In this document: piece by piece, positions 1 to 12,600 of the stretch
Layout: every line of letters starts with the position of its first letter
Numbering within the stretch: the stretch's first letter is position 1
Origin: Sphagnum magellanicum
Lineage: Eukaryota; Streptophyta; Sphagnopsida; Sphagnales; Sphagnaceae
Direction of reading: 5' to 3'
Assembly (NCBI GenBank): GCA_021904315.1
Contig: CM038917.1
Location: forward strand, 3,890,041 to 3,954,040
DNA length: 64,000 nucleotides
The notes under the pieces: generated by a model
Databases searched by the model: none
What the model was told of the DNA's origin: nothing
Seen by the model: only the letters and a program-made list of their open reading frames with translations
Translations under genes and position numbers: made by a program

Positions 1-1949
1 GTATTATTTCCATTTAAATATATGATGTTGGTTGATGGTTGAACATTGGAATGGTGTTTGGTAACTTTTTTGTATGTTGTGTACATTAGTTTATGGAAAT
101 AAGGCTAATATGTTTTGGTGACTCCAACTTTATGTTCATTACTTGTAATGTTTGTCCATATGTGGTCTAATTGGAAGTTGCAAGCTTTTGTGATACTTTG
201 TTGAAATTAAGATTTGAAGTTAACGTGTGCATGAGTTTGCATAATGCTTATACATTGGTGATTATATTAATGTATGTTAAAATATATATGTTAAAATCTT
301 GTAATATGATTGCAAGGCAATTATTTGGTGATGATGTGATAAGGATTTCAAGTTCTTTGAGGAATGTAATAACTTGAATGATTAAAATAAGCACATTATG
401 TGGATTTCTTTTCTTGTGTATGGATTAAGGGTGTTGCTCATGGGTTAATTGCTTTTGTTTTTGTGTTGGTTGGAATTCATTTTAGGGTTATATGTGGTTT
501 GGGTGCATTCACAATAAATGTATTCATTATTTGGTTTTTATTGTTTTAAGGTTTACAATTATATAATGTTGTGAGTTTTTATTTTTTTAATATGATAATG
601 GTTTTAATATGTTATGCGAACATGCCGTGGAATAATTTAAAATGAATATTGTGAATATAAAATACCAGAGTACTCAATTGATTTGGTAACAATGTGCCTA
701 ATAAATAATAAAATATTTTGCTATTTAGCATTATCTAAATAATGAAGGTAATTTCATTTAGATTTTTGGCATGGCATGCATGCATGCATTTTTCTAAATT
801 AATTAATGCTTAACCATGCTAGGTATTATAATATTCAAAAGCACAAGCACTTTACAAGTGTTATTGTTGTTATTTTTTAATTTTTAAATGACTTGAAATT
901 TTATGAAAGTGACATAATCATGTACAATAATTATCCACCCCTTTATACAATAACATAATTTGTTGTTTTGTGTCATGAATATTTTTAGCCATTCTAAAAA
1001 TCATGGATTAAAAACCCATTGCCTTTTGTGACCCATTTTAGTTTGCTACATCATCTTGACAAACAAATTCACTACTTTTTCAGCAATCACTTAAATGCTT
1101 TTTGAAATTACATTTTAAAATATAATTTAATAATACGAGAACCATATACTATTATTATTTCTTAAATAATTTACTTCCATATAGTTACACGATAAATATT
1201 TTATATTCTAATGCACATAATATGTAAATAACATGGAGAATAATACCAAATGTAACATTGTAGTCACATATGAAATGTGGCAATTCATATCATAGTTTGA
1301 ATGACTCATTTCCATCACAACAATCAAACTCTAAAAATCTATGTACATGCCACATCTACCATGTGTAGAGGACTATGTTTGATTTGAGTAAAGTGACAAT
1401 TCTTCTTAGTCATAAGAACATACTTAATTTTCATGTAAGTCAAAATGGACATAGTAAGTCATTTTAGACTAGTAACCTCAATTTCACATTTTTATTTGGT
1501 CACAATGCTAGTAGCCTAAAAATCATGGTTTTGTAATAATGATGTAGCCATATGAGGCCAAATGACTATGATTGACAAACAAAATGTGGTTTGAGGTCTA
1601 GTTTTTGGGGGAGGAGATTGTTTGATTTCTTGAAATTTTCAAAGCAAATTAGTTGTAAGGTGTTATGCATTTAAAAAAAGATGTGTAGTAACTTTCAATT
1701 GTTTATTTTCTTTCCTATAAATTTAAAAATTAAAAATTAAAAATAAAGAAATAACTAAATAAAAAAATCCAATTTTCTTGAAATTATGGTGATTTAAAAC
1801 CTTAAATCTAGGACCATGTGACATGTGGGACTTTGAGAAAAAAGCCTTTGGAATCTTTTATTTTCATTTGAAAATTCACTTTATCTGAAAATCCAACATT
1901 CTTAGATTTCAGTGTTGCACATTCATTTCTACCGAATCTAAAGAAAAGT
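1..1949. other. AT-rich intergenic DNA, no gene seen
   Basis: Low-GC sequence with stops in all frames. The only longer open frame (171-377 +) resembles no family I know and has no coding character. A short GCAT run lies near 771-790. I see no RNA gene, transposon end or promoter I could defend. Confidence 0.6.
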
Positions 1950-3180
1950 TAACTTTTGAGGTTTTTGTCCCTTGAGAACTATTTTCACTTTTTTTTTATT
2001 CCTTGTTTTTAAATTTCTTTATTACCTATTTTTAGTTTTTCACTCTTGCAAAAGTAACTTTTATTTCTTGATTGTTTCTACTTTTTACGTTTACATTTTC
2101 CAACAACATTTTCCTGCACTTGCTTTTTATTTACCATTGTTACCGTTATCAACCTTTTTATTTTCGGTTTCTTTTTTATTACTCGTTTTTTTGATCTTTT
2201 ACCATGATTCTCTCTTTACTTTATTTTTGGGGTGATTTTGTACTTACTGTTTTTGACCTTTACCCTGATTTTCTTACTTTACTTTTTCAATTTCCTGGTT
2301 GTTTGTTTCTGGTCTTTTACCATGATTCTCTCTTCACTTTTTTTTTGGGGAGGATTTTGTACTTACTGTTTTTTACCTTTACCCTGACTTTCTTACTTTA
2401 CTTTTTCAATTTTTTGTGCTTGTTTTGTTCTCACTGTTTTTGTCTTTTTCCATGGTTTTTTTTACTTTTACTTTTTAAACTTTCAGGTTGTGTGGCAAGT
2501 TGCATTTACTGTTTTAAAGTTTTACCATGATTATTTACTTTTAATTTGAAATTTTCAGTGCATTTTGTAATAACTACTGTTTTTGGCTCTTATAATGAAT
2601 TTTTTAACCTTCTGTTCTAAAAACTTTTCTGGTTGTTTTGTACCTATTAGAGTTATCTGTAAAGTAACCCTCTCTTCGCCTTGTCTTTGGGCCTCCTTTC
2701 ACCCCCTATCTTCTCTTTCAGTGGTATCGGCGAAGTAAAGACATTTTAATAAATCTTCAGCATGAAATGCTGCAACTCAGTATGAAATGCTGATACCACT
2801 CAGCATTTAATGCACAAGGTTCGAGACTAATTATAATAGTTGTACAGTTAGGAGGAGTGAAAACATATGTAGCAGCAGTGGAGGCGTTCAGGAGAAAAGA
2901 AAGACAGGGTGTGAAACTCAGTTTACCACCAAAATTGATGGTTTTTTTTCTTAGTTTCATCCCCCGTTGAATGCTAATGTACTTTTTTGCAGGTGTTTTT
3001 TGAATCTTACCCTGTGTATGACCAAACTCAGGGTTCTGGTGCTGTGTTTTTCTTACTTTACGGATAACTCTACTATTTGAAGCTTTTACCATGTTTTTTT
3101 TAACCTTTAGTTTTCCTCATTTTATTGCATTTTGTTTTAACTAGGTATTACATATAATTTTACATGTTATTTTTACTCAC
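1950..3180. repeat. pyrimidine-rich diverged tandem repeat
   Basis: The + strand is mostly T and C. A unit beginning TTTTACCATGATTCTCTC at 2197 recurs at 2315 (period about 118 bp) with the following text well conserved (a G-rich patch, then TTGTACTTACTG and TTTACCCTGA). Looser copies with TTTTACCATG start near 2520 and 3085. The Phe/Leu-rich open frames here are by-products of the composition. Confidence 0.6.
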
Positions 3181-3673
3181 TTTATGCACTTTCATTCATT
3201 AAGAATATATTATGAACATTTTTGCATGCAAGATTTAGTATCATCGCTCACTCTCTACGTTACTATATTCGCTGAAAAGTGTCCCCCAATGCCTCTCTCC
3301 CATTTGGGACAAACCCAATAAAATAACCTTCTCAGGTTCTCCCAACATGTTTTTGTCGAATTGCAAGTGGGGGTGGGGACATTACTGAATAATTTCTGGC
3401 CATAGGTAGTGGGTGTAAGAGGGATTCTTTTTAAGGGGTCAATTGGCCTTTTTTTTTTTGAGGGAAAAAGGGTGTTATTAATGGCTATAAGGTGTTCTCC
3501 AAATACACTAGGAAATTTCTTCAAGTGCTTTTTTGTCTCCAATTTTTGAAAGAAAAATGTTTTAAATGGATAATTTTTGTGAGGACAAAAGTAAAGGTTT
3601 TTTTTTCCCCCAATTTTGTGAGGTAGGTGGGCTCTCCACCATCCATAAAAATGTTTAAACCAAGTTTGGTTAC

Positions 3674-3889
3674 TAAGTGCATTCACACTTGATGTTAAGT
3701 TAAGTTAAATGAAAATCTAAGTGGCATCCTAGGTGGCACCCAATGTTAAATGGTGATAGTTTAATATTAAGTGAATGTTAACTTAACATAAAATGTTCAT
3801 GGTAAGTTGGTATAAGTCCTAAATGACTAGCATGGTGTTAGGTGACTCAACACTAGACTTCCTAACACCAAGTGTGAATGCACCTTAAG
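3674..3889. mobile_element. MITE, PIF/Harbinger-like by ends
   Basis: The left end GTGCATTCACACTTGATG faces an inverted right end whose complement reads GGTGCATTCACACTTGGTG. TAA flanks both sides, as expected of a PIF/Harbinger target duplication. The interior is about 200 bp and non-coding, with smaller GTTAAGTTAA-type inverted motifs. The family call rests only on TIR style and TAA; the ends are visible but slightly diverged. Confidence 0.6.
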
Positions 3890-5034
3890 TAGGAAATGTT
3901 AAGAAACCTCTTATGTTCTGGAGATAAGCTAGGAACTAATGTCTAAATATGTCAATTTGAGAAGAATTTCTGATAGTATTGTAAATTTGTGCAAGTTTTT
4001 TCAAAAAAAAATTTATTTGGCCCTTCACCCATTTTTTGGGTCACCAAGTGACAAAATTTCGCCCCAAAAAAAAACACTTTCAAACAAGGGTATAAGAGGT
4101 AAGGCTAAGCGAATGGGAAATTTTCTCATCACATGTAGCTATGCATTAATACTATGCTTATTATATTTCCCGGATGTATTTTTGTGGGGTGGGACCCGGG
4201 GTTTAGGGGGGGGGGGGGGGAGGTTTGTTTGTATTGGTGTTAGCCGGTTCTTGAAATTTTAGAGGAACCGTCGGGTCGGGGTTTATTCCTTTATTCCACC
4301 TTAACATGCTGCATGGGACCCAGTTACGCTTTGAAATGGTCCAGGGGAAGGTGCAATTAAATACTCAAAGCCCTTTTCTCTCTCGAAAACCTCGAATTCT
4401 TGTTAAGTTAGGGGTTCCCTAGACCAAAGTGTACCCCTTAAAAGCCTAATAATAATTGCAATCATTACGAATTAAGAAAACCAAAAAAAAAACCCAAATA
4501 GACATTCATGTAGTGATTGGTTAGAACATTAGAACTTACAACCCATGTGATGTTTTTTTTTTTTTTTCGGTGTTTGAAACTTCACATCGTGGTGAGAAAA
4601 AAAATGTAGTGCTAGGGGTACTAAGGATCATTTTGGGAAAAAAAGAGCCAAACGTTGCCATGTTTTGAGGACAATTTTTTTTTCTGAATTCGCCATTTAG
4701 AAAATACTTTCCTGAGGAGGTTGCCAAAACAAAGCAAGTTTCTAAAATATTTCTACTTTCCCCTTATGACCTTTAGCCAAATTTTGCTATTCCTTTTGTG
4801 GATGATCGCCAGTTCACCTACGTCACAAAATTGAAAAGAAAAAACCCAGGTTAAACATTAGAACTTGGTGGCCGGCCTTGGGAGCAGGGTTTTTTTTTTT
4901 TTTTTTTTTTTTTTTTTGGTTTTCAAATTCCTCATGTAAGTCTGCTGGCGAGGATCTCCAGCATTAAATGGCGACTGTCCTAGGTGGGCTGTTGCATTTT
5001 TACAAAAGTGTTACTACAAGTGGCGACCTAGGAA
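3890..5034. other. intergenic DNA with homopolymer runs
   Basis: No gene seen. It holds a G run at about 4206-4220, a T run of nearly 30 at about 4889-4918, and patches that resemble other intergenic stretches in the window (the gccaaa...ttgagga text near 4650 has relatives near 24650 and 28030). Stops interrupt all frames. Confidence 0.55.
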
Positions 5035-5036
5035 GT

Positions 5037-5056
5037 GCCGATATATATATATATGG
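5037..5056 (+). promoter_or_regulatory. possible TATA element for the kinase gene
   Basis: An ATATATATATATAT run lies just upstream of the sharp rise in GC that marks the kinase leader. It is well placed for a core promoter, but it is also a simple repeat, and no transcript start can be read from sequence. Confidence 0.2.
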
Positions 5057-5323
5057 CTAATTTAATTATTTTTATTTCAAAAAATGGCGAAGAAATCCCT
5101 AGAAACCCCCGAAATTTTCTTGTTTATTTTTCATTTTCTGAAAAAAACACTCGCCGAATTGCGAAAATTCGCCAACAAAAGAAAAACCACTATTTAGAAC
5201 CGATTGGGAACAGGAAGCGAATATAGGCGGAAATCCAGCGCCCCCAGTGAAGAGGGAATCCCCAAAAGTAACTGTGGTTAATGCGATTCAAGTTAAACTC
5301 GGACTTAAAACCTGGAGTTAGCT

Positions 5324-5548
5324 ATGGCGATGGCAGCAGCAAGCTCTGAAGAAGAAGAAGAAGAAGAAGAAGAGGACGAAGCTTTGCTTGCCTGCCTCGC
5401 TTCCCCCTGCGAGCTCCACTGTAGCAGTAGTCACTGCGGGCAGAGGAATTTCCCAAGCGCATTTCGCTTCTCCAAGCTTCAGATCGGTGTCTTGAAGGAA
5501 GCAAGAAAAAATCCCTTTTCTTTCGCTGATGTGCCTTCTTCCGTGTAG
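5324..5548 (+). other. possible upstream ORF (acidic run)
   Basis: A 74-codon frame opens with Met-Ala-Met-Ala, then two Ser and nine Glu, and continues with ordinary-looking sequence to a stop at 5546-5548. It lies about 1.1 kb before the kinase ATG, in the GC-richer leader. It could be a uORF or a small first exon, or it could be chance, since the acidic run is only a GAA repeat. It has no recognisable family. Confidence 0.2.
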
Positions 5549-6259
5549 AGGATACGGGATTCGCAACTGGTTGCTATCAAAGGCTTGCAAAGCTCGGTCG
5601 CTCGGTCGCTTGCCGTCCAGTGCCTGATGTGGAGGGCTGATTAGCGACAGAGCTGACGCGCAAGGTTGTTGCGCTTGTTTCTTCACCGCTCAATCTCTTT
5701 TTTTTCTTCCTTGCGGGGAGTTTTCGTTTTCTCTTTCTCTTTTCCAGTACGTTTTGTGTGTTGCACAGTTTGCTGGAGGGCGATTTCATGGACTTTGTTG
5801 TCCATTCACAACACTTCCACAGCCACTTTCCTGTTGCACCTGCCAGCAGCCGTGTTGGTTGAGCTGCACTACTACTACTACTGCTAGGCCTGTGTCTTTG
5901 TGAAACCCTGATCAGGTCTGAGACATGCAAATCAGCTAGAAATCTACAATTTGTCAGGAGAGTGTTGCCTTTTTCTATGCTAGAAGGCACCGAGCTTCTT
6001 GGTGCATCTTTCGGCCTCTGAGAGCAGCGGAAGCCTGCGCCTGTCTGTCTTCCGAGAGCTCCTTTCCGCGCTCAGTCTAAGCGGACGTCGTTTTCCTCTG
6101 CGCATGTGCGCAAGCTCTCTCTAAACTCTCTCTCTCTCCTTCGTCAGTTTCAGTCAGCGAGTGGGAATTTCGAGCTCTCGCAGGTGCGAGATTTTGATTC
6201 TGCATCGAGTTCAGTGTGCAATAAACCCCCGGAGTTTGATGCGTTTTCCTCGTCGAATT

Positions 6260-6260
<1 letters not shown>

Positions 6261-6298
<38 letters not shown>
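6261..6298. repeat. (AAGC)n microsatellite in the leader
   Basis: About nine and a half perfect AAGC units. Read on the - strand it yields Leu-Ala-Cys-Leu repeats that look like protein but are not. Confidence 0.9.
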
Positions 6299-6542
6299 CT
6301 CTTCTTCCTCTTGCTTCCTTTCTGTGAGGAAAGACACAACAGGATGCGAAGAAATCAACGTTGTAGAAAGCAGCGAACACGAAGAATTCCATTCACTGCG
6401 GCGAAAAAAGTAGGTATCCGGAAATGCTCGTGAATCTCAGAAGGATGTTGTTATAGATAAAAAGACTTGGATCTTGTTCTTCCTGAGGGAAGAAGAAAAC
6501 AAAACACACAGGGAGAAGAGAAGTCTGCGAGTGGAGGAGCAG

Positions 6543-6564
6543 TTGCTGCTGCTGCTGCTGCTGC
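6543..6564. repeat. (GCT)n microsatellite in the leader
   Basis: Seven GCT units about 75 bp upstream of the kinase start codon. Confidence 0.9.
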
Positions 6565-6637
6565 GAGAAAGAGAGAGATGGAGCGTTAGCTGACATTCGC
6601 GCGGCGGTAATAGATCTCAAGCAAGACTGGAGGAGTC

Positions 6638-9600
6638 ATGATGGAGAGGTCGTCACAACAGGGAGGAGTAGAGACTCGGAAAGGATTCCCTTTGGTGGCG
6701 TCAGACTACAAGCTTTTCGAGGAAATAGGGCAGGGCGCCAGTGCAATTGTATACAGGGCATTATGTGTTCCCTTGAACGAGGTTGTGGCAGTCAAAACCT
6801 TGAATCTCGAGAAGTGCAACAGCAATCTGGTAATGTTTTTCCTTTCTCTCAACACACCTGAGAAACATTGCTGTTTTGTATTAAGAAAACTTCATGCTTG
6901 TGCTGTTCTGTTCCTTCCTCCCCCAATGTTTCTGATCTGCCTCCAACCATTGGATACTATCATCCAGTTAAGAAAGGCTCAAGAGCTCGACACATCTGTC
7001 TGCAATTTGGAAACAGATATCCAAAGTCTAGATCTGTTTAGGGTCATTGCATGAATGCTGCAGGTTTGATTTCAGACATGAAGCTTGAGATATGTGTAAT
7101 TAATGCAAGGAGAAGAGTAGAAGATCTTGGATACAAGAATGTACTCAGGCCAGGTTGTGCTTCTTTGTGAATTGTAGTGACAATGCTTTTATTATTGGAT
7201 CCAAAGTCTGGATCTGGTTCAGGGTCATTGCATGAATGCTGGAGATTTCGATTTCAGATATGAAGCTTGAGATAACCTGCTTGAGATACCTGTAGTTAAT
7301 GCAAGAAGGAGCAGAGTAGAAGAAGTTGGATACAAGAATGTACTTGAGTCAGGTTGTGCTTCTTTGTGAATTGCAGCGATGATACTTTTATGATTAGATC
7401 CAATATCTGGATCTTTTCAGGGTCCTTGGGTGAATGCTGCAGGTTCGATTTCAGGCATGAAGCTTGAGATACCTATAATTAATGCAATAGGGAGAAGTGT
7501 AGAAGAACTTGGATACAAGAATGTACCTGGGTCATGTTGTACTTCTTCGTGAATTATAGTGACGATACTTCTATGATCAGATCTGAAGTTTGGATCTTTT
7601 CAGGGTCACTGGGTGAATGCTGCAGGTTTGATTTCAGGCATGAAGCTTGAGATACCTATGAAGGCAGGAGCAGAGTAGAAGAGAACTTGGATACAGGAAT
7701 GTGCCTGCTTTGTGATGAAGTTCAATGCTTTGTGTTTGTACAAGCATTTTGACATTTGAACAAGATTTGTATGTTTCAACAGGACAAAAGTCACTGACCA
7801 ACTGTAATTTATGATCCTGTAAAAAGTGCAAGAGTTTCTTATCGAGAGTGCTCAATTGTCTGTTGCCTTTAGGATGACATTCGTAGAGAAGCAATGACGA
7901 TGAGCCTGATCAGCCATGCAAATGTGGTTAAGGCGCACTGCTCTTTCGTGGTGGACCAAAATTTGTGGGTAGTGATGCCATATCTGGCAGGTGGATCATG
8001 TCTGCACATCATGAAAGCTGCTTTTCCTGAGGGTTTCGATGAGCCTGTCATTGCAACTGTCTTGAAGGAAACATTAAAGGCAATTGAATACCTTCATCGT
8101 CAAGGCCATATTCATCGAGATGTAAAGGTATCCTGGCTTCTGCATCTTGACTTGGTTTTCAAATCTAGCTTTAGACAGGTTGACCTTGTTTAAATTATGT
8201 GGCATGGGGGTCATGTTTCATTGTGTTCATCTGGGCAAGTGGGTGGTTGCAAAGTGTGTGAGAGTATTGGTTCTCCTAGATCACCAAGTTGAATATGCGT
8301 TGTGATGATAACTGTCCGAAGTTGGTTTTGGAAAGTCCAGGAGGCTTACTATTGTTCACCAGTGACTTTGTGCTGAAGATGATCTATGATTCAGCAGATA
8401 TACCAATGTATGATTGGCTGCTCTAGCAGTATTCATAAGTATGATTTTCTGTGCAGGCTGGGAACATCCTAATTGATGGTAATGGAGCAGTGAAGCTTGG
8501 AGATTTTGGGGTTTCAGCATGCATGTTTGATACTGGGGATAGGCAGCGTTCAAGGAACACTTTTGTTGGAACCCCTTGCTGGTGCAATTTCTAAACTTTG
8601 TGGGATCATTGCATCTAGTGAATACTTGACTTCCAGATGTCAGTTCAGAAGCTGCTGTACAGTTTTCACAAGGTTTGGAATGACCCTAGGTTGACTGACT
8701 GTCTGGATATAGGTTACTTATTTGATTATGGAGAATTGACCTTGGTTTGATGATGAGTAAGAAAGAGTGGGCTACATGGTGCACATTAATTCATCAAGGA
8801 ATTATTGTCTGACAACTTGTAAGTTGATTTCCTTATCTGTGTCCCAATCAACTGGTTGTCATACATCCTTTGTTAGAACAAAATGTGGAGCCAAATTACA
8901 ACCATTGGTGTTTTTGAATTCTTTCCAGGATGGCACCAGAGGTTATGGAGCAGCTCCATGGGTATGATTTCAAGTAGGTTTGGATGATCCTTCTTTGGTC
9001 CTTGTCTCTCTTCTCTCATGTTGGATTTCACCTCTTCTAGTATGTTTGTGAACCCTTATGTCATTGAGGTCTCATGTTGAAAAGGCTACAGATGCTGCAT
9101 TTTGACATTTGCAATCAAACATGTTAAATGCAGTACAAGAATCTTTATGTCAGGGGCTCAAACAAACAGGGCAGGTGTGAGTATTAGTTCGTGTTATTTT
9201 TGGTCGTGGAGGAAGGAGCTCCATTGCCTTTCCACTAATTATAAGCATGCAAAAGGCTCACAAATGTTGCTAAGCATTCTAGTGATACTTCTGTTTCACC
9301 CTTCTCTTGCTGTGTTCAAGCTGTATTATATGGACAATGACATCCACTGAGTAGAGTCGATTGAGAGTCTCTCATGTTTACAATGGGCATACTATGTTTT
9401 GCAGAGCTGATATATGGTCATTTGGCATTACGGCATTGGAGCTTGCTCATGGGCATGCACCCTTCTCAAAGTTCCCTCCAATGAAGGTACATTGTACACA
9501 ATGCATTTGTCCTCTCCAAATTTTTTTGCTATCCTAACATGTCAAATATGCTGATTTAGATATAACCTGGCTTTAAGCTGATATTGAGACAAACTTTGAT

Positions 9601-12600
9601 CTCAAACTGTGTCAAACAAATTAGTTGTAGATTTTAAATGAGTGGCTGTAGCAAATTGATGAATCTCTCACAAAATGGTGGCAGAGACAAATTTATAGAG
9701 TGGTAGTGATTGCAGGGACTCATGCAAATGTGGGGTCTCTTTGATATTACATCTCAAATGTTTGCTGGTGTTTATCACTGACTTTTTTTGACACTTCCTC
9801 AACAGGTGTTGCTAATGACAATGCAAAATGCACCTCCTGGCCTGGACTATGATCGAGATAAAAGGTTTTCTAAGGTCAGTCATCTATAAAGTGGTATCTT
9901 GCTAACCCATTGCACACCAACCAGCTCTCTACATGTAGTTTGGGTGCTGTCTATTTGCATACTGCTGTCCAGAGATTGTCTGTATATGAGGCCATATTGA
10001 GGTTTTAAGTTTTTTTCAGTCTGCTTATGTTTTCACTTAGTGGCTATAAGATAATAGAGGAACATATACTAGAGAGAGCCACAATCCTTGGAGCTTAAAT
10101 ATTTCCACCACTTTTAGGTGATGCCTTATAATGCAAGCTTGGTGCAGGCATGACTTGTTTGCATGCACTGCATTTGATTGATGGGAATCCTTACCCTTGT
10201 GTTTATTCACAGAAGACATGTAACAATTACGGGTGTTGTAAAGCAAACACAGTTTTAAAGTTCTTGCACCATGCATCTGAGCAGGCCAGCCCTAATTTAT
10301 GGTTTGCTTCTTGCCCTGTGCAGTCTTTCAAGGAGATGATTGCCATGTGCTTAGTGAAGGATCCAGCTAAGCGTCCAACTGCTGAGAAGCTGTCCAGACA
10401 TTCGTTTTTCAGGCAGGCTCGTTCAGCAGACTACATTGCTCGTCATGTACTGGAGGGACTGCCTCCTCTAGGGGAAAGAGTAAAGAATCTAAAGGTATGC
10501 AGGTGCAGTCTGATGATCTGGATTGGTCTCAAGAATTATAGGATGTGGAATGCTTTAGAGATCCATGTGGCAGTTGTAAGAATGTTCTGCAGAAGCTATT
10601 TGTGAGATCAAGGTGACATGTTTTACATAATCTATTTGTGAGATCGAGGTGACATGTTCTACATAATCTATTTGTGAGATCAAGGTGACATGTTCTACAT
10701 GGTCTATTTGTGAGATCAAGGTGCTGAAGAAGTGAGCATGACTCAAGGGTGAAGTCAAGGGTTTTTGAAGCTTCCTCTCATATTCTGTTTCATAGATAAG
10801 TTCTTACCTGTCCAATTTCAATATGTGACAGATTAAGGATGCTAAGCTGCTTGCTCAAAAGGAAATGCCATACATGGAGCAAGAAGAGAGGTCACAGGTG
10901 CAGTGTGCTTTTCATCTCCTAGGCAATGTTCTGTGGAAATTGTTCAAATTAACTTACATGAAGCATTACTACATTCTCTCCTTCTTGTGCACTATGGTTG
11001 TTGCAAGGCATATCCACTGAAGCTGTGTCTGTATGCAATCTTAACTGTACATATGTCACACATTTTGCTGGATGTTTTCAGAGTTCTGTACAGACTGATG
11101 CTCTTGTGGTCAAGTTTGGATGTGAACTCTCAAATCATGTGCTAATTATGTGTGTTGCATTATCACAGAGTGAGTATAAGAGAGGAGTGAGCAGCTGGAA
11201 CTTCAATGTGGAAGATCTGAAGATGCAAGCAGCTATGGTTAGTTTCTTTTTGATTGATTCTAAACTCCTAACATATTGAATTGGTTACAACATTGTATAT
11301 TGGAAGGAGTCCATTTGATACATGCAGGTATATCCAGTCAACATACCTTCCTCTTACTGACATCATGTCTACTGCCAAGCTCCTGCCAGATTCAAGATGA
11401 TGATGATAGTCCAACCACCAGAAAAGCCAAGGAAGTTGAGGAAGTTCTGAAGCAGGTTGAGGAAGGTCCAAAATCAGCCTCCAGAGGGACAGAAGGGTCT
11501 GCAAGCTCTTCTCCTAAGTTCTTACCAACAGCTGCTGAACCATCCCTGAGCCGAGAATCATCATCTGAAAGGTTTCAGGTCCCTGTTACCATTCACTCCA
11601 TCATAGCTGAGACTGCAAATGATGTAAGTATTTCAAGCCCTTCCAAGCACTTTTGGGTTGTACATTGCATGCTACTCTTTTACCACCAGCATGTCTGCAT
11701 TTGTGAACAGGCTGACCATACCAGATGGGGTAGCCTATGCTGGGCATTGTGGGATTGAAATCCCTGAAGTGTACCGGGAGAAGCCAAGCCAAGAGCTATA
11801 CATTAATTTGATGAAGTGAAGCTGGAACTTAGGTCCCTGACAAGGCAGGATGGATGGCCAGAGATACCATGATACATGAGTTGAAAAGAACCTAAAAAGT
11901 AGTCAAAGTTGATGAAATTCTGGGTGCAGGTTGTATGGTATGTCACCTTTTCTTTCCAGCGTCAACTGCTGTGGAGAGATTTTCTGTCAGGACAGGGAGT
12001 TTGTCAGGAAGTCTGTTACTAAGTCTCAGCAGTGAATTTGTTAGTCTTGTTTGATGAAACAGGCAGGGGAGAGGGTGACAAGGATTCGAGCAGGACCTTT
12101 ATCAAATTCTGTGCAACCCAAATTGGGTAACACTTCAAAGTATGTTTTGCCTTCCTTGATACTGGTAGTAGCTCAATGAATACCTGTGTGGAGTGGATGC
12201 TAGGAGGAATTGGGTTTGATGCTGAGTAATCTGACTCTGATGAAGAAGCTTGAGCATTATCTGCTTTTGAGTGCCAAGTCATCCTGTCATCCACAGTCTC
12301 CAAGTCAGACCTGCTTTATTGTTGCTCCACCATCCAAAATGTAACTCAAGTCTGATGCCTGAAAGTGTACAGTGCAAAAGGGGACCAAAGTTATGAGATT
12401 TGCAAATTGGTGAGACCAATTGATCTGCTCTTCTGTGAGATGAAGAGAAATCTAAATTTGTATCACATAGTAAGGAGTCTTTGTAGTGTCAGTTCTTATA
12501 TCTGTTTTGGAGTAGTAGTGTGTAATGGCTCCGGAATTTTCAGCATGTCTTAGAGAACTTTGCTATTGTGCACATCCACATGTTGTGTGCAATGAAAGAT

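Larger units (their letters stand above)
5060..6637 (+). other. long GC-richer promoter/5' leader of the kinase gene
   Basis: This 1.6-kb stretch is clearly richer in G and C than the flanks and leads directly to the kinase start codon. It is full of simple repeats: GAA/GAG codon-like runs (about 5346-5375), CT tracts (about 6114-6139, typical of plant core promoters and leaders), AAGC repeats (6261-6298) and GCT repeats (6543-6564). It contains many upstream ATGs, so a leader this long would need splicing or would hold uORFs. Where the promoter ends and the transcript begins cannot be seen. The poly-Leu/Cys and poly-Glu frames on both strands come from the repeats. Confidence 0.55.

Noticed and set aside
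1972..2530. Phe/Leu-rich small membrane proteins
   Set aside because: Explained by the pyrimidine-rich tandem repeat; reading frames follow base composition.
5318..5990. Long - strand open frames opposite the leader
   Set aside because: They are shadows of GAA and other simple repeats, with no family features and the wrong strand for the gene.
6077..6433. Leu-Ala-Cys-Leu and Ala-Ser-Lys-Gln repeat proteins on both strands
   Set aside because: They are produced by the AAGC microsatellite, which reads as a repeat peptide in any frame.
10555..10758. - strand ORF with a repeated 12-residue unit
   Set aside because: Direct consequence of the 36-bp intron repeat; no start context or homology.
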